From the NCBI RefSeq assembly GCF_016406125.1, contig NZ_CP066339.1, positions 3,968,001 through 4,032,000 of the forward strand: 64,000 nt of DNA, written 5' to 3'. A program made the translations under genes and the position numbers. Position 1 is the stretch's first letter, and each line of letters begins with the position of its first letter. Positions 56,663-64,000 of the stretch are shown piece after piece. This DNA is from Alicyclobacillus sp. SO9. GTDB lineage: Bacteria > Bacillota > Bacilli > Alicyclobacillales > Alicyclobacillaceae. A model generated the notes under the pieces. The model was not told where the DNA came from, did no database searches, and saw nothing but the letters and a program-made list of their open reading frames with translations.

Positions 56663-57967
56663 TTAGATCTCAATCCGTTTCACTTTTCCAACCACGAACA
56701 GGTATGACAATGCCCCCATCAACGCTACGGCCGCTACAAAGATGAGCGCTCCGCCAAATTGGTGATTCGCCCCAACAATTACGCCAATCACGATTGGCGT
56801 AATGATGCCGGAGAGATTCCCAGCGAAATTGAAGATACCGCCAGCAAGACCTACCAACTCAGCAGGTGCAACATCACCAATGAGTGTCCAAGAGATACCC
56901 GACATACCTTGAGCAAAGAAGGCGACTGACATAATTGTAATTACGAGTGGAATCGATGCGGTATAGTTGGCAAGAACAATACTACACGCAAGGAGCAGAC
57001 CGATAATAATAGGTGTTTTGCGACTTGTACTTTGCGACACCCCGCGTCGAATCAGCCAGTCAGAAAAGGCTCCCCCAAACAGCACACCTACAAAAGCAGC
57101 CACATACGGTACCATTGCATAAAATCCAGCGTGGATGATGGACAAGTGCCTGTCATTCACCAGATAATCGGGAAACCAAGTCAAAAAGAACCATAGCGTT
57201 GTAGTAATGCCAAGTTGTCCAATATAGATTCCCCAGAGTGAGCGGTGTTTCAAAAGTTTGGCAACATGGGCCCAACGGAGTTTCGTTTTTTCTCCCGTAT
57301 TCTCTGCTAATCCTTCGCCTTCGCGAATATAGGCCAGTTCCTCTTCATTGGCACGGCTTTGCTTTGGATCATGGATGAGTTTGAACCAAAATGGAACCCA
57401 AATGAGACCAATAATACCTGTTATAATGAAGAGCGCACGCCAGCCCAAGTCCGATACAATCCACGCAAGTATGGGCGTTAAAAATGCCAATCCCACATAC
57501 TCACCGGCTGTATAAATTGCAGTCGCCAATGCGCGTTCTTGCTTTGGAAACCACGTAGCTACAAGTCTATTATTAGTAGGAAAGGCAGGCGCTTCTGCCA
57601 CGCCCAATCCTAAACGCAATCCAAAAAGTAAACCCCATCCCCGAGAAACAGCTTGAAAGAATGTAAAGAGAGACCAAAAAATCAAGCCAATCCCGTACGT
57701 GTTACGGGGCCCCGCCTTATCCAGAATCCAGCCGCCTGGAATCTGTAACAGGGCATATGTCCACCCAAAAGCGGAGAAGACCAAGCCTAAAACAACTGGG
57801 TCTAGATGTAGAGAACTCTTTATTGCTGGTCCTGCCACTGAAATATTAGTTCTGTCTAGATAGTTGATAGTCGTACTGATGAACAATACAAATAGTATAA
57901 CGTACCGCGCTTTCGTCCTCCTTGCTTGTTGTTTATCAACAATTGTTGACGTACTAATTTGGCTCAC
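56663..57967 (-). CDS. MFS transporter, anion:cation symporter family (hexonate/glucarate type)
   Basis: The 434-residue protein has twelve membrane spans and the ACS-family marks: INYLDRTNISVAGPAI in helix 1, GWTYALLQIPGGWILDKAGPRN between helices 2 and 3, and LGVAEAPAFPTNNRLVATWFP in helix 4. This family imports sugar acids such as D-galactonate, glucarate and hexuronates with protons. The neighbouring D-galactonate dehydratase favours galactonate; apionate is another possibility. Start GTG 57967 has GGGGGA upstream. Confidence 0.9.
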   Translation of the reverse strand: MSQISTSTIVDKQQARRTKARYVILFVLFISTTINYLDRTNISVAGPAIKSSLHLDPVVLGLVFSAFGWTYALLQIPGGWILDKAGPRNTYGIGLIFWSLFTFFQAVSRGWGLLFGLRLGLGVAEAPAFPTNNRLVATWFPKQERALATAIYTAGEYVGLAFLTPILAWIVSDLGWRALFIITGIIGLIWVPFWFKLIHDPKQSRANEEELAYIREGEGLAENTGEKTKLRWAHVAKLLKHRSLWGIYIGQLGITTTLWFFLTWFPDYLVNDRHLSIIHAGFYAMVPYVAAFVGVLFGGAFSDWLIRRGVSQSTSRKTPIIIGLLLACSIVLANYTASIPLVITIMSVAFFAQGMSGISWTLIGDVAPAELVGLAGGIFNFAGNLSGIITPIVIGVIVGANHQFGGALIFVAAVALMGALSYLFVVGKVKRIEI

Positions 57968-58173
57968 TACGTATTCCCCCTTAATTGTTGGAATTTACAG
58001 TCTTGTCAGCGTTTGCAGTTGAAGCACAATCATGAACAACTCATCTATTTCATCTCCCGTGTCCGCTCCCTTACTGTCACCGGAGCGAACACAGAAGGTG
58101 GAACCAGGTTCAAACAGTTGATGACCAGTCCTGTGCACGCCGTATGGACACCATCGTCCTCATTGGCTGCCTG

Positions 58174-59142
58174 CTACTGTTGTGTCTGATTTGCCTGCTT
58201 AGCTTCTTCTAAGTCCTGTTTGAGAAAATGAATCAATTCTTTTTCTCGCTCATGCTCCATGTGCTCTGTCATAGCAGGCGTCCACTCGTAAAACCCTCTT
58301 CCTGTTTTAGGACCATAGTGACCATTGTCGACCAGATTGTTCATTGTAGGTTGAACACCTTCGGCATTGCTCAAATCGGCGAAGAGATAGGAGGTAATTG
58401 CCGCATTTGTATTAAGGCCCCCCATGTCCATCGTCATGAACGGACCAGTGACAGGCAATCGGCGACCAAGACTGTACCGCATGGCTGCATCAATGTCTTC
58501 CATCGAAGCGATACCCTGTTCCAGAATGTACTGAGCTTCTCTAAACATGGCATATTGGATTCGGTTCCCGACTGAGCCCAAAACGTCTTTTTTGACAAGA
58601 ATGGGTTTCTTGTTCATAGAGTTCAGCAGAGCCAGTGCCCGCTCGGCCGTCTCATCTGAGGTATGATTGCCGCGTACAACTTCAACCAAGGGCAAAAGAT
58701 GTGCTGGATTCCAGAAGTGCGTTACGGCGGTCCGTTCAGGGTGCTTTGTAAGTTTTGCAATTTCGGTGGCACTCAATCCAGATGTATTGCTCGTAATAAT
58801 CGTATCTACCGGACAGATTTCATCGAGTTGTTGAAAATACTGTTGCTTTAATTCCAGATTCTCAGGAATGGCTTCAATAACGAACGTCGCGTGTGCAACA
58901 CAATCACTTAGTGAATCCGTGAAAACGATAGAACTCAAAATGCGGTCCTTATCATCGTCTCTAAGTACTTCGTAGTCCTTTAGGACGTCCAGCTTATGTT
59001 CTAGTCCAGTCTTTGCCTTTTCAATGTCTTCCCGATTGATCCCCCACACTAAAACTTCAAGCCCGGACCATGCAGCCGACAGCGCAATGGAATGCCCCAT
59101 GATGCCTGCTCCGACGATAGAAAGTTTCTCCTTACTGACCAT
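58174..59142 (-). CDS. 3-hydroxyacyl-CoA dehydrogenase-type NAD-dependent dehydrogenase
   Basis: From ATG 59142 (AGGTGGAG upstream) the protein has 322 residues. The motif LSIVGAGIMGHSIA, SNTSGLSATEIA, the catalytic His in VTHFWNPAHLLPLVEVVRG and a C-terminal helical domain (RIQYAMFREAQYILEQG) match the 3-hydroxybutyryl-CoA dehydrogenase family. That family also includes L-gulonate 3-dehydrogenase and carnitine dehydrogenase, which act on free acids. In this sugar-acid setting, oxidation of a 3-hydroxy sugar acid is as likely as acyl-CoA chemistry. An upstream in-frame GTG at 59154 overlaps the ribosome site. Confidence 0.85.
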   Translation of the reverse strand: MVSKEKLSIVGAGIMGHSIALSAAWSGLEVLVWGINREDIEKAKTGLEHKLDVLKDYEVLRDDDKDRILSSIVFTDSLSDCVAHATFVIEAIPENLELKQQYFQQLDEICPVDTIITSNTSGLSATEIAKLTKHPERTAVTHFWNPAHLLPLVEVVRGNHTSDETAERALALLNSMNKKPILVKKDVLGSVGNRIQYAMFREAQYILEQGIASMEDIDAAMRYSLGRRLPVTGPFMTMDMGGLNTNAAITSYLFADLSNAEGVQPTMNNLVDNGHYGPKTGRGFYEWTPAMTEHMEHEREKELIHFLKQDLEEAKQANQTQQ

Positions 59143-59217
59143 ACTCTTCTCCACCTCTCATGAATTTAAATTCTCACTTCACTTCACTTCGCAAATTCAA
59201 TCGCACACTACCATAGT

Positions 59218-60048
59218 TCATGGCTGTCTTCCCATTTTTACAATGGGGTAGAGGTTTGTTTCTACATAATCATGCACAGCGTGAATAACCCGGTCTGGGT
59301 CTTGGGCTGTTTCAGGGGTTTCCTCTTCCACCATAATCCAACCGTCATAACCGTTATCAGTGAGCAACTGGACAATCCCAGGAAAGTCGACAGCACCGGT
59401 GCCCATTTTTCTCCATACATAATCCGAACTGCAATCCTTGAAATGAACGTGCTTAATAATCGGCAGGTTTTGCCGCACAACGTCAAGGGCATTCATGCCA
59501 CCAGCCGTAATATGACCGGCGTCCGGTGTATACCCAATGAATCGTGTGTCGAGTTGTGAGAAGAGAACTTTGTAGTCGTCTTCCGTTCTAAAATAAGAAG
59601 TGGCAGGCGATGCAGGATGAAATGAGGCCACAACGCCGTTTTCATAAGCGCGCTTTCCAAGAGCGTTTGCACAGTTTACAATATCCTTCTGTCGTTGCAA
59701 TAGATTATCGCGGTTTGGTCCTACTCTCGACGGTACATTCATGACCGCCCCCGGAAAGTGCTTTAGAAAATCAATATAATAATCGGCTCGTTTTATCTCC
59801 TCAGCGGACTCTGTGCGATTCGCCCAAGTAAATGGAACTGTAAGTGCCGCAAGTTCTACACCTTTACTCTTCAACATTTCCTTCAAACGCTCTGGATGGT
59901 GCTTATACTTTCCCAATAACGCAACTTGGACATCAATGCCCTGAAAGCCTGAGTCCCTCACCACGTCAACAATGTGATGGACATAATCCATTTCCTTGTC
60001 ATAATCCAGGACCCACGTCGAACTGTGACAACCAAACTTAATCGTCAT
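59218..60048 (-). CDS. sugar phosphate isomerase/epimerase-like TIM barrel
   Basis: The 276-residue protein has the xylose-isomerase-like/AP-endonuclease-2 barrel: KFGCHSSTWVLDYD at the start, GFQGIDVQVALLG, FHPASPATSYFR, FIGYTPDAGHITAGG with metal-type Asp and His, IKHVHFKDCSS with His, and DGWIMVEEE with terminal Glu. Members include hydroxypyruvate, tagatose and inositol-pathway isomerases and, as I recall, the decarboxylase OiaC of the apiose pathway. If it were OiaC-like, L-erythrulose would form directly and be phosphorylated by the divergent DhaKL pair. It is the first gene of the minus-strand group, facing dhaK across 428 bases. Confidence 0.8.
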   Translation of the reverse strand: MTIKFGCHSSTWVLDYDKEMDYVHHIVDVVRDSGFQGIDVQVALLGKYKHHPERLKEMLKSKGVELAALTVPFTWANRTESAEEIKRADYYIDFLKHFPGAVMNVPSRVGPNRDNLLQRQKDIVNCANALGKRAYENGVVASFHPASPATSYFRTEDDYKVLFSQLDTRFIGYTPDAGHITAGGMNALDVVRQNLPIIKHVHFKDCSSDYVWRKMGTGAVDFPGIVQLLTDNGYDGWIMVEEETPETAQDPDRVIHAVHDYVETNLYPIVKMGRQP

Positions 60049-60476
60049 TCTGTTGTCCCCTTTTAGTCTTCAAACTTATGTAACTTCACCGAAAAGGCTT
60101 TCAAATGATAACCGCCGACTCGTTCATTTAAAAATGACGGTCCACATTTGCAAAAACAGGAGGTGAACACTCATATGGATTCTTAAAACAACGCTTTGTA
60201 CTCATATGAACACGATTATCAATTGTATAATCATTATATTATGCTCAGATGGGTGTTCAGTCAACATTATTTTAAAAATAAATTGCTCGTATATCTGCTA
60301 TTTGGTTATTGACTATAATCAAATGAAAGTCATATAATCTTATGAGATGGTGAATATGCGATTTGAAATCGTTTGCTTTATAATTATTCTGTTAAATGAA
60401 ATGCGTTGACGTTCTAAATACCTGAGTTTAGTCGTGCGGCTATTCGTGTCATTACGTATGCGGAGGAGGCAGTTCA
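60049..60476. other. 428-base divergent regulatory region
   Basis: It contains a plus-strand promoter (60309-60338), a 13-base palindrome (60359-60371) and an A/T-rich stretch. There is also a perfect AGGAGGTGA site (60158-60166) followed by a three-codon frame (ATG GAT TCT TAA, 60175-60186). A possible minus-strand promoter is TTGATA with TACAAA 16 bases on, near 60195-60222. No gene of normal size is present. Confidence 0.6.
60309..60371 (+). promoter_or_regulatory. dhaK operon promoter and palindromic operator
   Basis: TTGACT (60309-60314), 18 bases, TATAAT (60333-60338). Twenty bases downstream is the palindrome CGATTTGAAATCG (60359-60371). A site below the -10 suits a repressor, and the DeoR protein encoded in the same operon is the natural candidate. 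Confidence 0.55.
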
Positions 60477-61481
60477 TTGAATTACTTTATTAATGATAAT
60501 GAAAACTTGGTAAACGAAGCACTTGAAGGATTATGTTCCCTGTATCCCAATCAAAATGTAAAACGTGTCGAAGGGACACTGTCAGTATACTGTTCAAATG
60601 AAAACCGCAAGGTGAAAATTGTGATTGGCGGCGGCAGCGGTCATGAACCACTATTTACAGGAATGGTGGGCAAAGGTATGGCAGACGCAGCAGTCGCTGG
60701 TCATGTTTTTGCGGCACCAAGCCCCATGGCTATTGTCAAAACCGCGCAGACCGTGGCAGGGGACGGCGAGCCTATCCTATTTCTATATGGAAACTACTCC
60801 GGAGACGTCCTGAATTTCGAGATGGCGGAAGAGGACCTGGAAGACGATGGTGTAAAATCCGGTTCTATCAAGGTTCATGATGACATTGCCTCGGCAAACC
60901 CTGCTGAAATGGAACAACGAAGAGGTATTGCAGGCGGCACATTCGTTCTGAAATGCGTCGGTGCTGCCGCCGATAAGGGATTTAACTTTGACGAGGTTGT
61001 AAGAGTGGCCAACAAAGCAAATGAACTTACGCGAAGCATCGGAGTTGCAGGGGGCGCAGCCGACTCCATTGTAGATGGTAAACCGATGTTCGACATTCCT
61101 GCAAATCAAATCGAAATTGGTATGGGTGTTCATGGAGAGAAAGGTGTTTTTGTTGGAGATTTCACCTCGGCTGATGAAATTGTTCAACAAATGCTAGACC
61201 GTTTACTCAGTGATTTTGAAGAAACAGCAACCAAGTTGGATGAGGTAGCCGTTCTAGTGAACGGACTTGGTCGAACCACTAGACTTGAACTCCTCGTCAT
61301 CACTCGCAAGGTTCGTCGGATTTTGGAAGAACATAGGCTTCGAATTTCTTATCTAGATGCGGGCGAATTTGAGACGTCATTAAATATGCATGGATTCTCT
61401 ATTACCCTTCTTTCGCTCGATGACGAGCTTAAATCCCTGTTGATGGCCCCAGCCGATTCCATGGGATTTTCACTGAAATAA
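60477..61481 (+). CDS. dihydroxyacetone kinase subunit DhaK-like, probable L-erythrulose kinase subunit
   Basis: The 334-residue protein begins at TTG 60477 after GGAGGAGG. It keeps the DhaK marks: IVIGGGSGHEPLF (about 51-63), GHVFAAPSP, LYGNYSGDVLNFE, and the substrate-binding histidine in EIGMGVHGEKG that forms a hemiaminal with the keto sugar. With the DhaL-like protein 24 bases downstream it makes an ATP-dependent keto-sugar kinase; no DhaM phosphotransferase is present. Because a TIM paralogue follows, the pair resembles L-erythrulose kinase (LerK) with L-erythrulose-1-phosphate isomerase (LerI) of tetritol and apiose pathways. Dihydroxyacetone remains a possible substrate. Confidence 0.85.
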   Translation: MNYFINDNENLVNEALEGLCSLYPNQNVKRVEGTLSVYCSNENRKVKIVIGGGSGHEPLFTGMVGKGMADAAVAGHVFAAPSPMAIVKTAQTVAGDGEPILFLYGNYSGDVLNFEMAEEDLEDDGVKSGSIKVHDDIASANPAEMEQRRGIAGGTFVLKCVGAAADKGFNFDEVVRVANKANELTRSIGVAGGAADSIVDGKPMFDIPANQIEIGMGVHGEKGVFVGDFTSADEIVQQMLDRLLSDFEETATKLDEVAVLVNGLGRTTRLELLVITRKVRRILEEHRLRISYLDAGEFETSLNMHGFSITLLSLDDELKSLLMAPADSMGFSLK

Positions 61482-61505
61482 TACGCGTACCTAGGAGGCA
61501 GCATT

Positions 61506-62150
61506 GTGAATACGGAAGAATGGAAGTACATCGTTGCACAGGCCCTTCAAAACGTGGTCAATCACGAAGAAGACTTGAACAATCTCGACAGGGCTCTCGG
61601 AGATGGGGACCACGGCACTACCATTGCGAGGGGCATGAAAAGTGCTATTGACGCACTGTCTCAGGAAACCTATCACTATGCAAATGAAGTATTCACCGCT
61701 GTAGGAAACCAAATGCTGAATACAATGGGCGGTGCTTCCGGAGTCTTGTTTGGAGTTCTGTTCCGCACTGCCAAAAAATGCTCAAAACAGGCTGATATGA
61801 ATGTTACCTATCTGCTAGAGATGCTGGAAGCAGGTCTGGAAGCACTGAGAAAGCGCAGCGGAGCCAACCAGGGCGACAAGACTATGATTGACGCGCTTGT
61901 TCCTGCTGTTGAAGCCGTTGTGAATGATGTGAAGAATGGTGAAACTGATATTGTGGTTGCGTTACAGCACGCAGCCAATGCAGCAAAGGAAGGGGCAGAA
62001 GCAACCACAGACATGCTAGCGCATTTCGGACGCGCAAAGTTTCTTGGCGAACGTTCGAAATTTGTCATGGATCCAGGTTCTGCATCGGTATCTTTCTTAT
62101 TCGAAGGACTTTACACGGCGGCCAGTACCGTAGCTTCCGGTGAGCTATAA
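61506..62150 (+). CDS. dihydroxyacetone kinase subunit DhaL-like
   Basis: The 214-residue all-helical ATP-binding subunit has the magnesium-binding motif LDRALGDGDHGTTIARG, NTMGGASGVLFGVLF, ANQGDKTMIDALVPA and the late DPGSASVSFLFEG. It starts at GTG 61506 after AGGAGG and its stop overlaps the next start by one base (TAATG). It supplies the nucleotide site for the DhaK-like subunit. Confidence 0.9.
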   Translation: MNTEEWKYIVAQALQNVVNHEEDLNNLDRALGDGDHGTTIARGMKSAIDALSQETYHYANEVFTAVGNQMLNTMGGASGVLFGVLFRTAKKCSKQADMNVTYLLEMLEAGLEALRKRSGANQGDKTMIDALVPAVEAVVNDVKNGETDIVVALQHAANAAKEGAEATTDMLAHFGRAKFLGERSKFVMDPGSASVSFLFEGLYTAASTVASGEL

Positions 62151-62926
62151 TGAGCAAGCAAATTTGGATGGGTACTAATTGGAAAATGAATATGAGTCCT
62201 GACTCCGCAAAAGTCTGGGCTGAGCATGTTGGGAAATACGCAAAGGCCCATCAAGGTGTTTTGAATCTATTCGTAATGCCGCCATTTCCATTGATTCCGT
62301 TATTGCAAACCGAACTGAAAGGAAGCGCGGTCCTTGTCGGTGCTCAAAATTGTCACTGGGAAGAAAGCGGGCCCTTTACAGGGGAAACCTCCGCACAACT
62401 CCTGGCTCAAACCAACGTAGACATGGTCCTGTTAGGCCATGCTGAACGACGTGCGCAATTTAACGAGTCGGATGAGATTATCCATAGGAAGTTGCAAGCG
62501 GTCGTAAACCATGGAATGCGGGCCGTCCTGTGCATCGGAGAGGATAAATCTGTTAAAGGGAACCAGACTGCAACAGAGAAGTTATTACGTCAACAGTTGG
62601 AGACGGCCGTGCATCATCTACAACCAAGTTACTCACAGCAAATTATTGTAGCCTATGAGCCTGTTTGGGCAATTGGCAATCAAGGTGTGGAGCCGCGCAA
62701 TGAGGATATAAAATCAAATCTGCAATTTATCAAGGATGTCGCCAATGATATCCTTGAAAACGACGTGCCTGTCATTTACGGCGGCAGTGTAACCTCAGAG
62801 AACTGTCGTGATTTGATGACTCTGCCGTCTATAGATGGGCTGTTTGTTGGCAGGCATGCTCTGGATGGTAAGACATTCGTGAAAATTATGGGGCTTGCGG
62901 TTTCCGAAGGAGTAGAGAGTATATGA
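62150..62926 (+). CDS. triosephosphate-isomerase paralogue, probable L-erythrulose-1-phosphate isomerase
   Basis: The 258-residue protein keeps the TIM catalytic residues: Lys in GTNWKMN, His in LLGHAERR, Glu in AYEPVWAIG, and IYGGSV for phosphate. The canonical GHSERR is GHAERR, and the loop-6 hinge reads NQGVEPRNEDI instead of the usual GKTATPEQ type, so it is not the housekeeping enzyme. Coupled to DhaKL (one-base overlap) and DeoR (four-base overlap), it fits LerI, which converts L-erythrulose-1-phosphate to D-erythrulose-4-phosphate. The RpiB-like DerI needed next is not in the window. Confidence 0.8.
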   Translation: MSKQIWMGTNWKMNMSPDSAKVWAEHVGKYAKAHQGVLNLFVMPPFPLIPLLQTELKGSAVLVGAQNCHWEESGPFTGETSAQLLAQTNVDMVLLGHAERRAQFNESDEIIHRKLQAVVNHGMRAVLCIGEDKSVKGNQTATEKLLRQQLETAVHHLQPSYSQQIIVAYEPVWAIGNQGVEPRNEDIKSNLQFIKDVANDILENDVPVIYGGSVTSENCRDLMTLPSIDGLFVGRHALDGKTFVKIMGLAVSEGVESI

Positions 62927-63720
62927 ATGAACGCGATCGACGTCTTGAAGATATTGTTGAAATTGTCGAACAGAAAGAGAGCGTCACAGTCGAGTACCTT
63001 CAGGAACTGCTCGGCGTTTCTGGGTCGACGGTACGAAGCGACCTTCGGCTCCTGGTACGAGATGGAAAGATCCATCGAGAGCACGGAAAAGTGACTAAGC
63101 TTCCGGAGTTTAACGTAGACGACAAGGGCATCTTACCGTCGTTTGGCCAACGGCTTCACATTCATCTAGCTCAAAAGGAAGCCATTGCTCAAATTGCCGA
63201 AAGTTTCATAGACGACAATGATTCCATCATTCTCGATGCAAGTTCTACCTGCTTCCTGTTAGCTAAGCGGTTGGTGAACTCCGGAAAGACGCTCACTGTT
63301 GTTACAAACAGCATCAGTGCTGCAAACCTGCTTCATCAAGCTCCGCGCCTTCAAGTGATTTTGTTGGGCGGAACACTGGGTGTTCAGAACAATACAGAAG
63401 GGACGCTGGGCATCGGTGCCTTTAACCATTTGAACATAAAAAAATGCTTTATATCAGGTTTTGGTGTCTCTCTGCAGCAAGGAGTCACGGATTTTAGCCT
63501 GTTGGAGATCGATCTGAAACGCAGATTTGTGGAACTTGCTCAACGGACTTATGCACTCATCGATTCTAGTAAATTTGACGTGGTCTCAGTAGGTACCGTC
63601 GCTTCCCTAAACGATGTAGATGCCATTATTACGGACGATGAATTGTCTCAAGAACGTTTGGACGAATACCAACGGGAAGCTGCCGTCATAAATCCTTCTC
63701 ACCATAAAGTACAGAACTAA
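62923..63720 (+). CDS. DeoR-family regulator of the dhaKL-like operon
   Basis: The 265-residue protein has an N-terminal winged helix (RRLEDIVEIVEQKESVTVEYLQELLGVSGSTVRSDLRLL in parts) and the DeoR C-terminal domain (SIILDASSTCFLLAKRL, VVTNSISAANLL, ILLGGTLGVQNN, RTYALIDSSKFD). Its start overlaps the stop of the TIM-like gene (ATGA). It probably represses this operon in the absence of a sugar phosphate, acting at the palindrome 60359-60371. Confidence 0.9.
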   Translation: MNERDRRLEDIVEIVEQKESVTVEYLQELLGVSGSTVRSDLRLLVRDGKIHREHGKVTKLPEFNVDDKGILPSFGQRLHIHLAQKEAIAQIAESFIDDNDSIILDASSTCFLLAKRLVNSGKTLTVVTNSISAANLLHQAPRLQVILLGGTLGVQNNTEGTLGIGAFNHLNIKKCFISGFGVSLQQGVTDFSLLEIDLKRRFVELAQRTYALIDSSKFDVVSVGTVASLNDVDAIITDDELSQERLDEYQREAAVINPSHHKVQN

Positions 63721-63753
63721 CAGATATTCAGTGAATGGAGGCCGAGAAAGACA

Positions 63754-64000
63754 ATGAATTATTTCTACCAGAGTCACTCCGCACTCCGAAACGACATTAT
63801 CCAAACCCGTGTCCCGGAGCCAGGGCTTGCAGTTTGGAGTCTGGGCCAAGCTGGCTTTGTCATTAAAGGGGGAAACAGCGATGAATATATCGTTCTGGAC
63901 CCTTATTTGACCCGCTCGATAGAGGAAGGAGATGTGGATACGGAGTTCATCAGAGAGTATGATCCGCCTTTGGCACCGTCTGAGTTAAAAGGGGCGCTTG
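63754..64000 (+). CDS. UlaG-like metallo-beta-lactamase-fold hydrolase, 3' end beyond the window
   Basis: The first 82 residues are present from ATG 63754, 33 bases after the DeoR stop. The segment GLAVWSLGQAGFVIKGG followed by YIVLDPYLTRS is the opening of the UlaG family, whose type member opens the lactone of L-ascorbate-6-phosphate. The HxHxDH metal motif would lie past the window edge. In this context a sugar-lactone or sugar-phosphate lactone substrate is plausible, and it is an alternative to the amidohydrolase at 2785 as the lactonase of the pathway. Confidence 0.8.
   Translation, partial: MNYFYQSHSALRNDIIQTRVPEPGLAVWSLGQAGFVIKGGNSDEYIVLDPYLTRSIEEGDVDTEFIREYDPPLAPSELKGAL

Noticed and set aside
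58059-58092. Hairpin GTGTCCGCTCC/GGAGCGAACAC as a terminator
   Set aside because: The stem has a mismatch and no T-run on either strand. It could be chance or a weak structure, so it was not listed as a feature.
60190-60420. A/T-rich stretch as a replication origin or phage attachment site
   Set aside because: No DnaA-box array, repeats or integrase gene was seen. A promoter region between divergent operons explains the composition.
62150-62926. Housekeeping triosephosphate isomerase tpiA
   Set aside because: It is coupled to DhaKL and DeoR rather than glycolytic genes and has GHAERR and an altered loop 6.

Overview
The window looks like chromosomal DNA of a Bacillota (Firmicutes) bacterium. 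Ribosome-binding sites are strong (AGGAGG-like), GTG and TTG starts are frequent, and promoters are of sigma-A type. Solute-binding proteins are lipoproteins, there is a YesL (DUF624) protein, and the L-rhamnose genes are of the Bacillus type (aldolase-dehydrogenase fusion plus a RhaI-type isomerase). An Alicyclobacillus-like relative is a guess from gene style only. I saw no rRNA, tRNA, insertion sequence, phage gene or CRISPR array. Almost the whole window is one sugar-acid and plant-glycan utilisation region, mostly on the minus strand.

Layout. 1-2.6 kb: a truncated ROK repressor with a candidate autoregulatory operator, and a DUF2339 membrane protein. 2.6-8.3 kb: an ABC sugar importer (two permeases and a lipoprotein, no ATPase) followed by a D-apionate oxidoisomerase-like dehydrogenase and an amidohydrolase. 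8.3-21.6 kb: a tightly spaced run of two solute-binding-like proteins without signal peptides, Gfo/Idh/MocA, MaoC, SGNH esterase, GH42, GH2, a DUF1537 kinase and an SDR. 21.6-28.9 kb: an IclR regulator, a tandem-fused CaiB/BaiF CoA-transferase, YesL and a second ATPase-less ABC importer. 29-34.8 kb: a DUF5703 protein, a five-bladed-propeller hydrolase and a lone plus-strand (alpha/alpha)6-type protein. 34.8-44.3 kb: an operon of two GH78 rhamnosidases, a GH127-like protein, an Asp/Glu-racemase-fold protein and a RuBisCO-like protein. 44.3-52.1 kb: rhaB, aldolase-dehydrogenase, rhaI, deoR and a Gfo/Idh gene, with a divergent aldo/keto reductase. 52.2-60.0 kb: a beta-hydroxyacid dehydrogenase, KDPGal-type aldolase, D-galactonate dehydratase, transaldolase, MFS transporter, hydroxyacyl-CoA-type dehydrogenase and a sugar isomerase-like TIM barrel. 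60.4-64 kb (plus strand): DhaK, DhaL, a TIM paralogue, DeoR and a truncated UlaG-like hydrolase.

How it fits together. None of the glycosidases has a visible secretion signal. The model is therefore import of small rhamnose-, galactose- and arabinose-like glycosides by the two ABC systems and trimming in the cytoplasm. Rhamnose would then pass through the rha operon and galactonate through the dgoD/aldolase pair. The set PGDH_C-type oxidoisomerase, DUF1537 kinase, RuBisCO-like protein, DhaKL kinase and TIM-like isomerase matches the published D-apiose pathway (ApnO, OiaK, OiaX, LerK, LerI), whose erythrose-4-phosphate product could feed the transaldolase. Apiose and rhamnose occur together in rhamnogalacturonan II and in plant apiosides. 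This assignment is inference from family membership and co-location.

The parts I cannot match to a described system are two. One is the cassette of leaderless solute-binding-like proteins with MaoC, Gfo/Idh, a doubled CoA-transferase and IclR. The other is the set of unassigned hydrolases at 29-34.8 kb. Shared promoter elements link 8.2 kb with 44.2 kb, and 21.5 kb with 28.9 kb.
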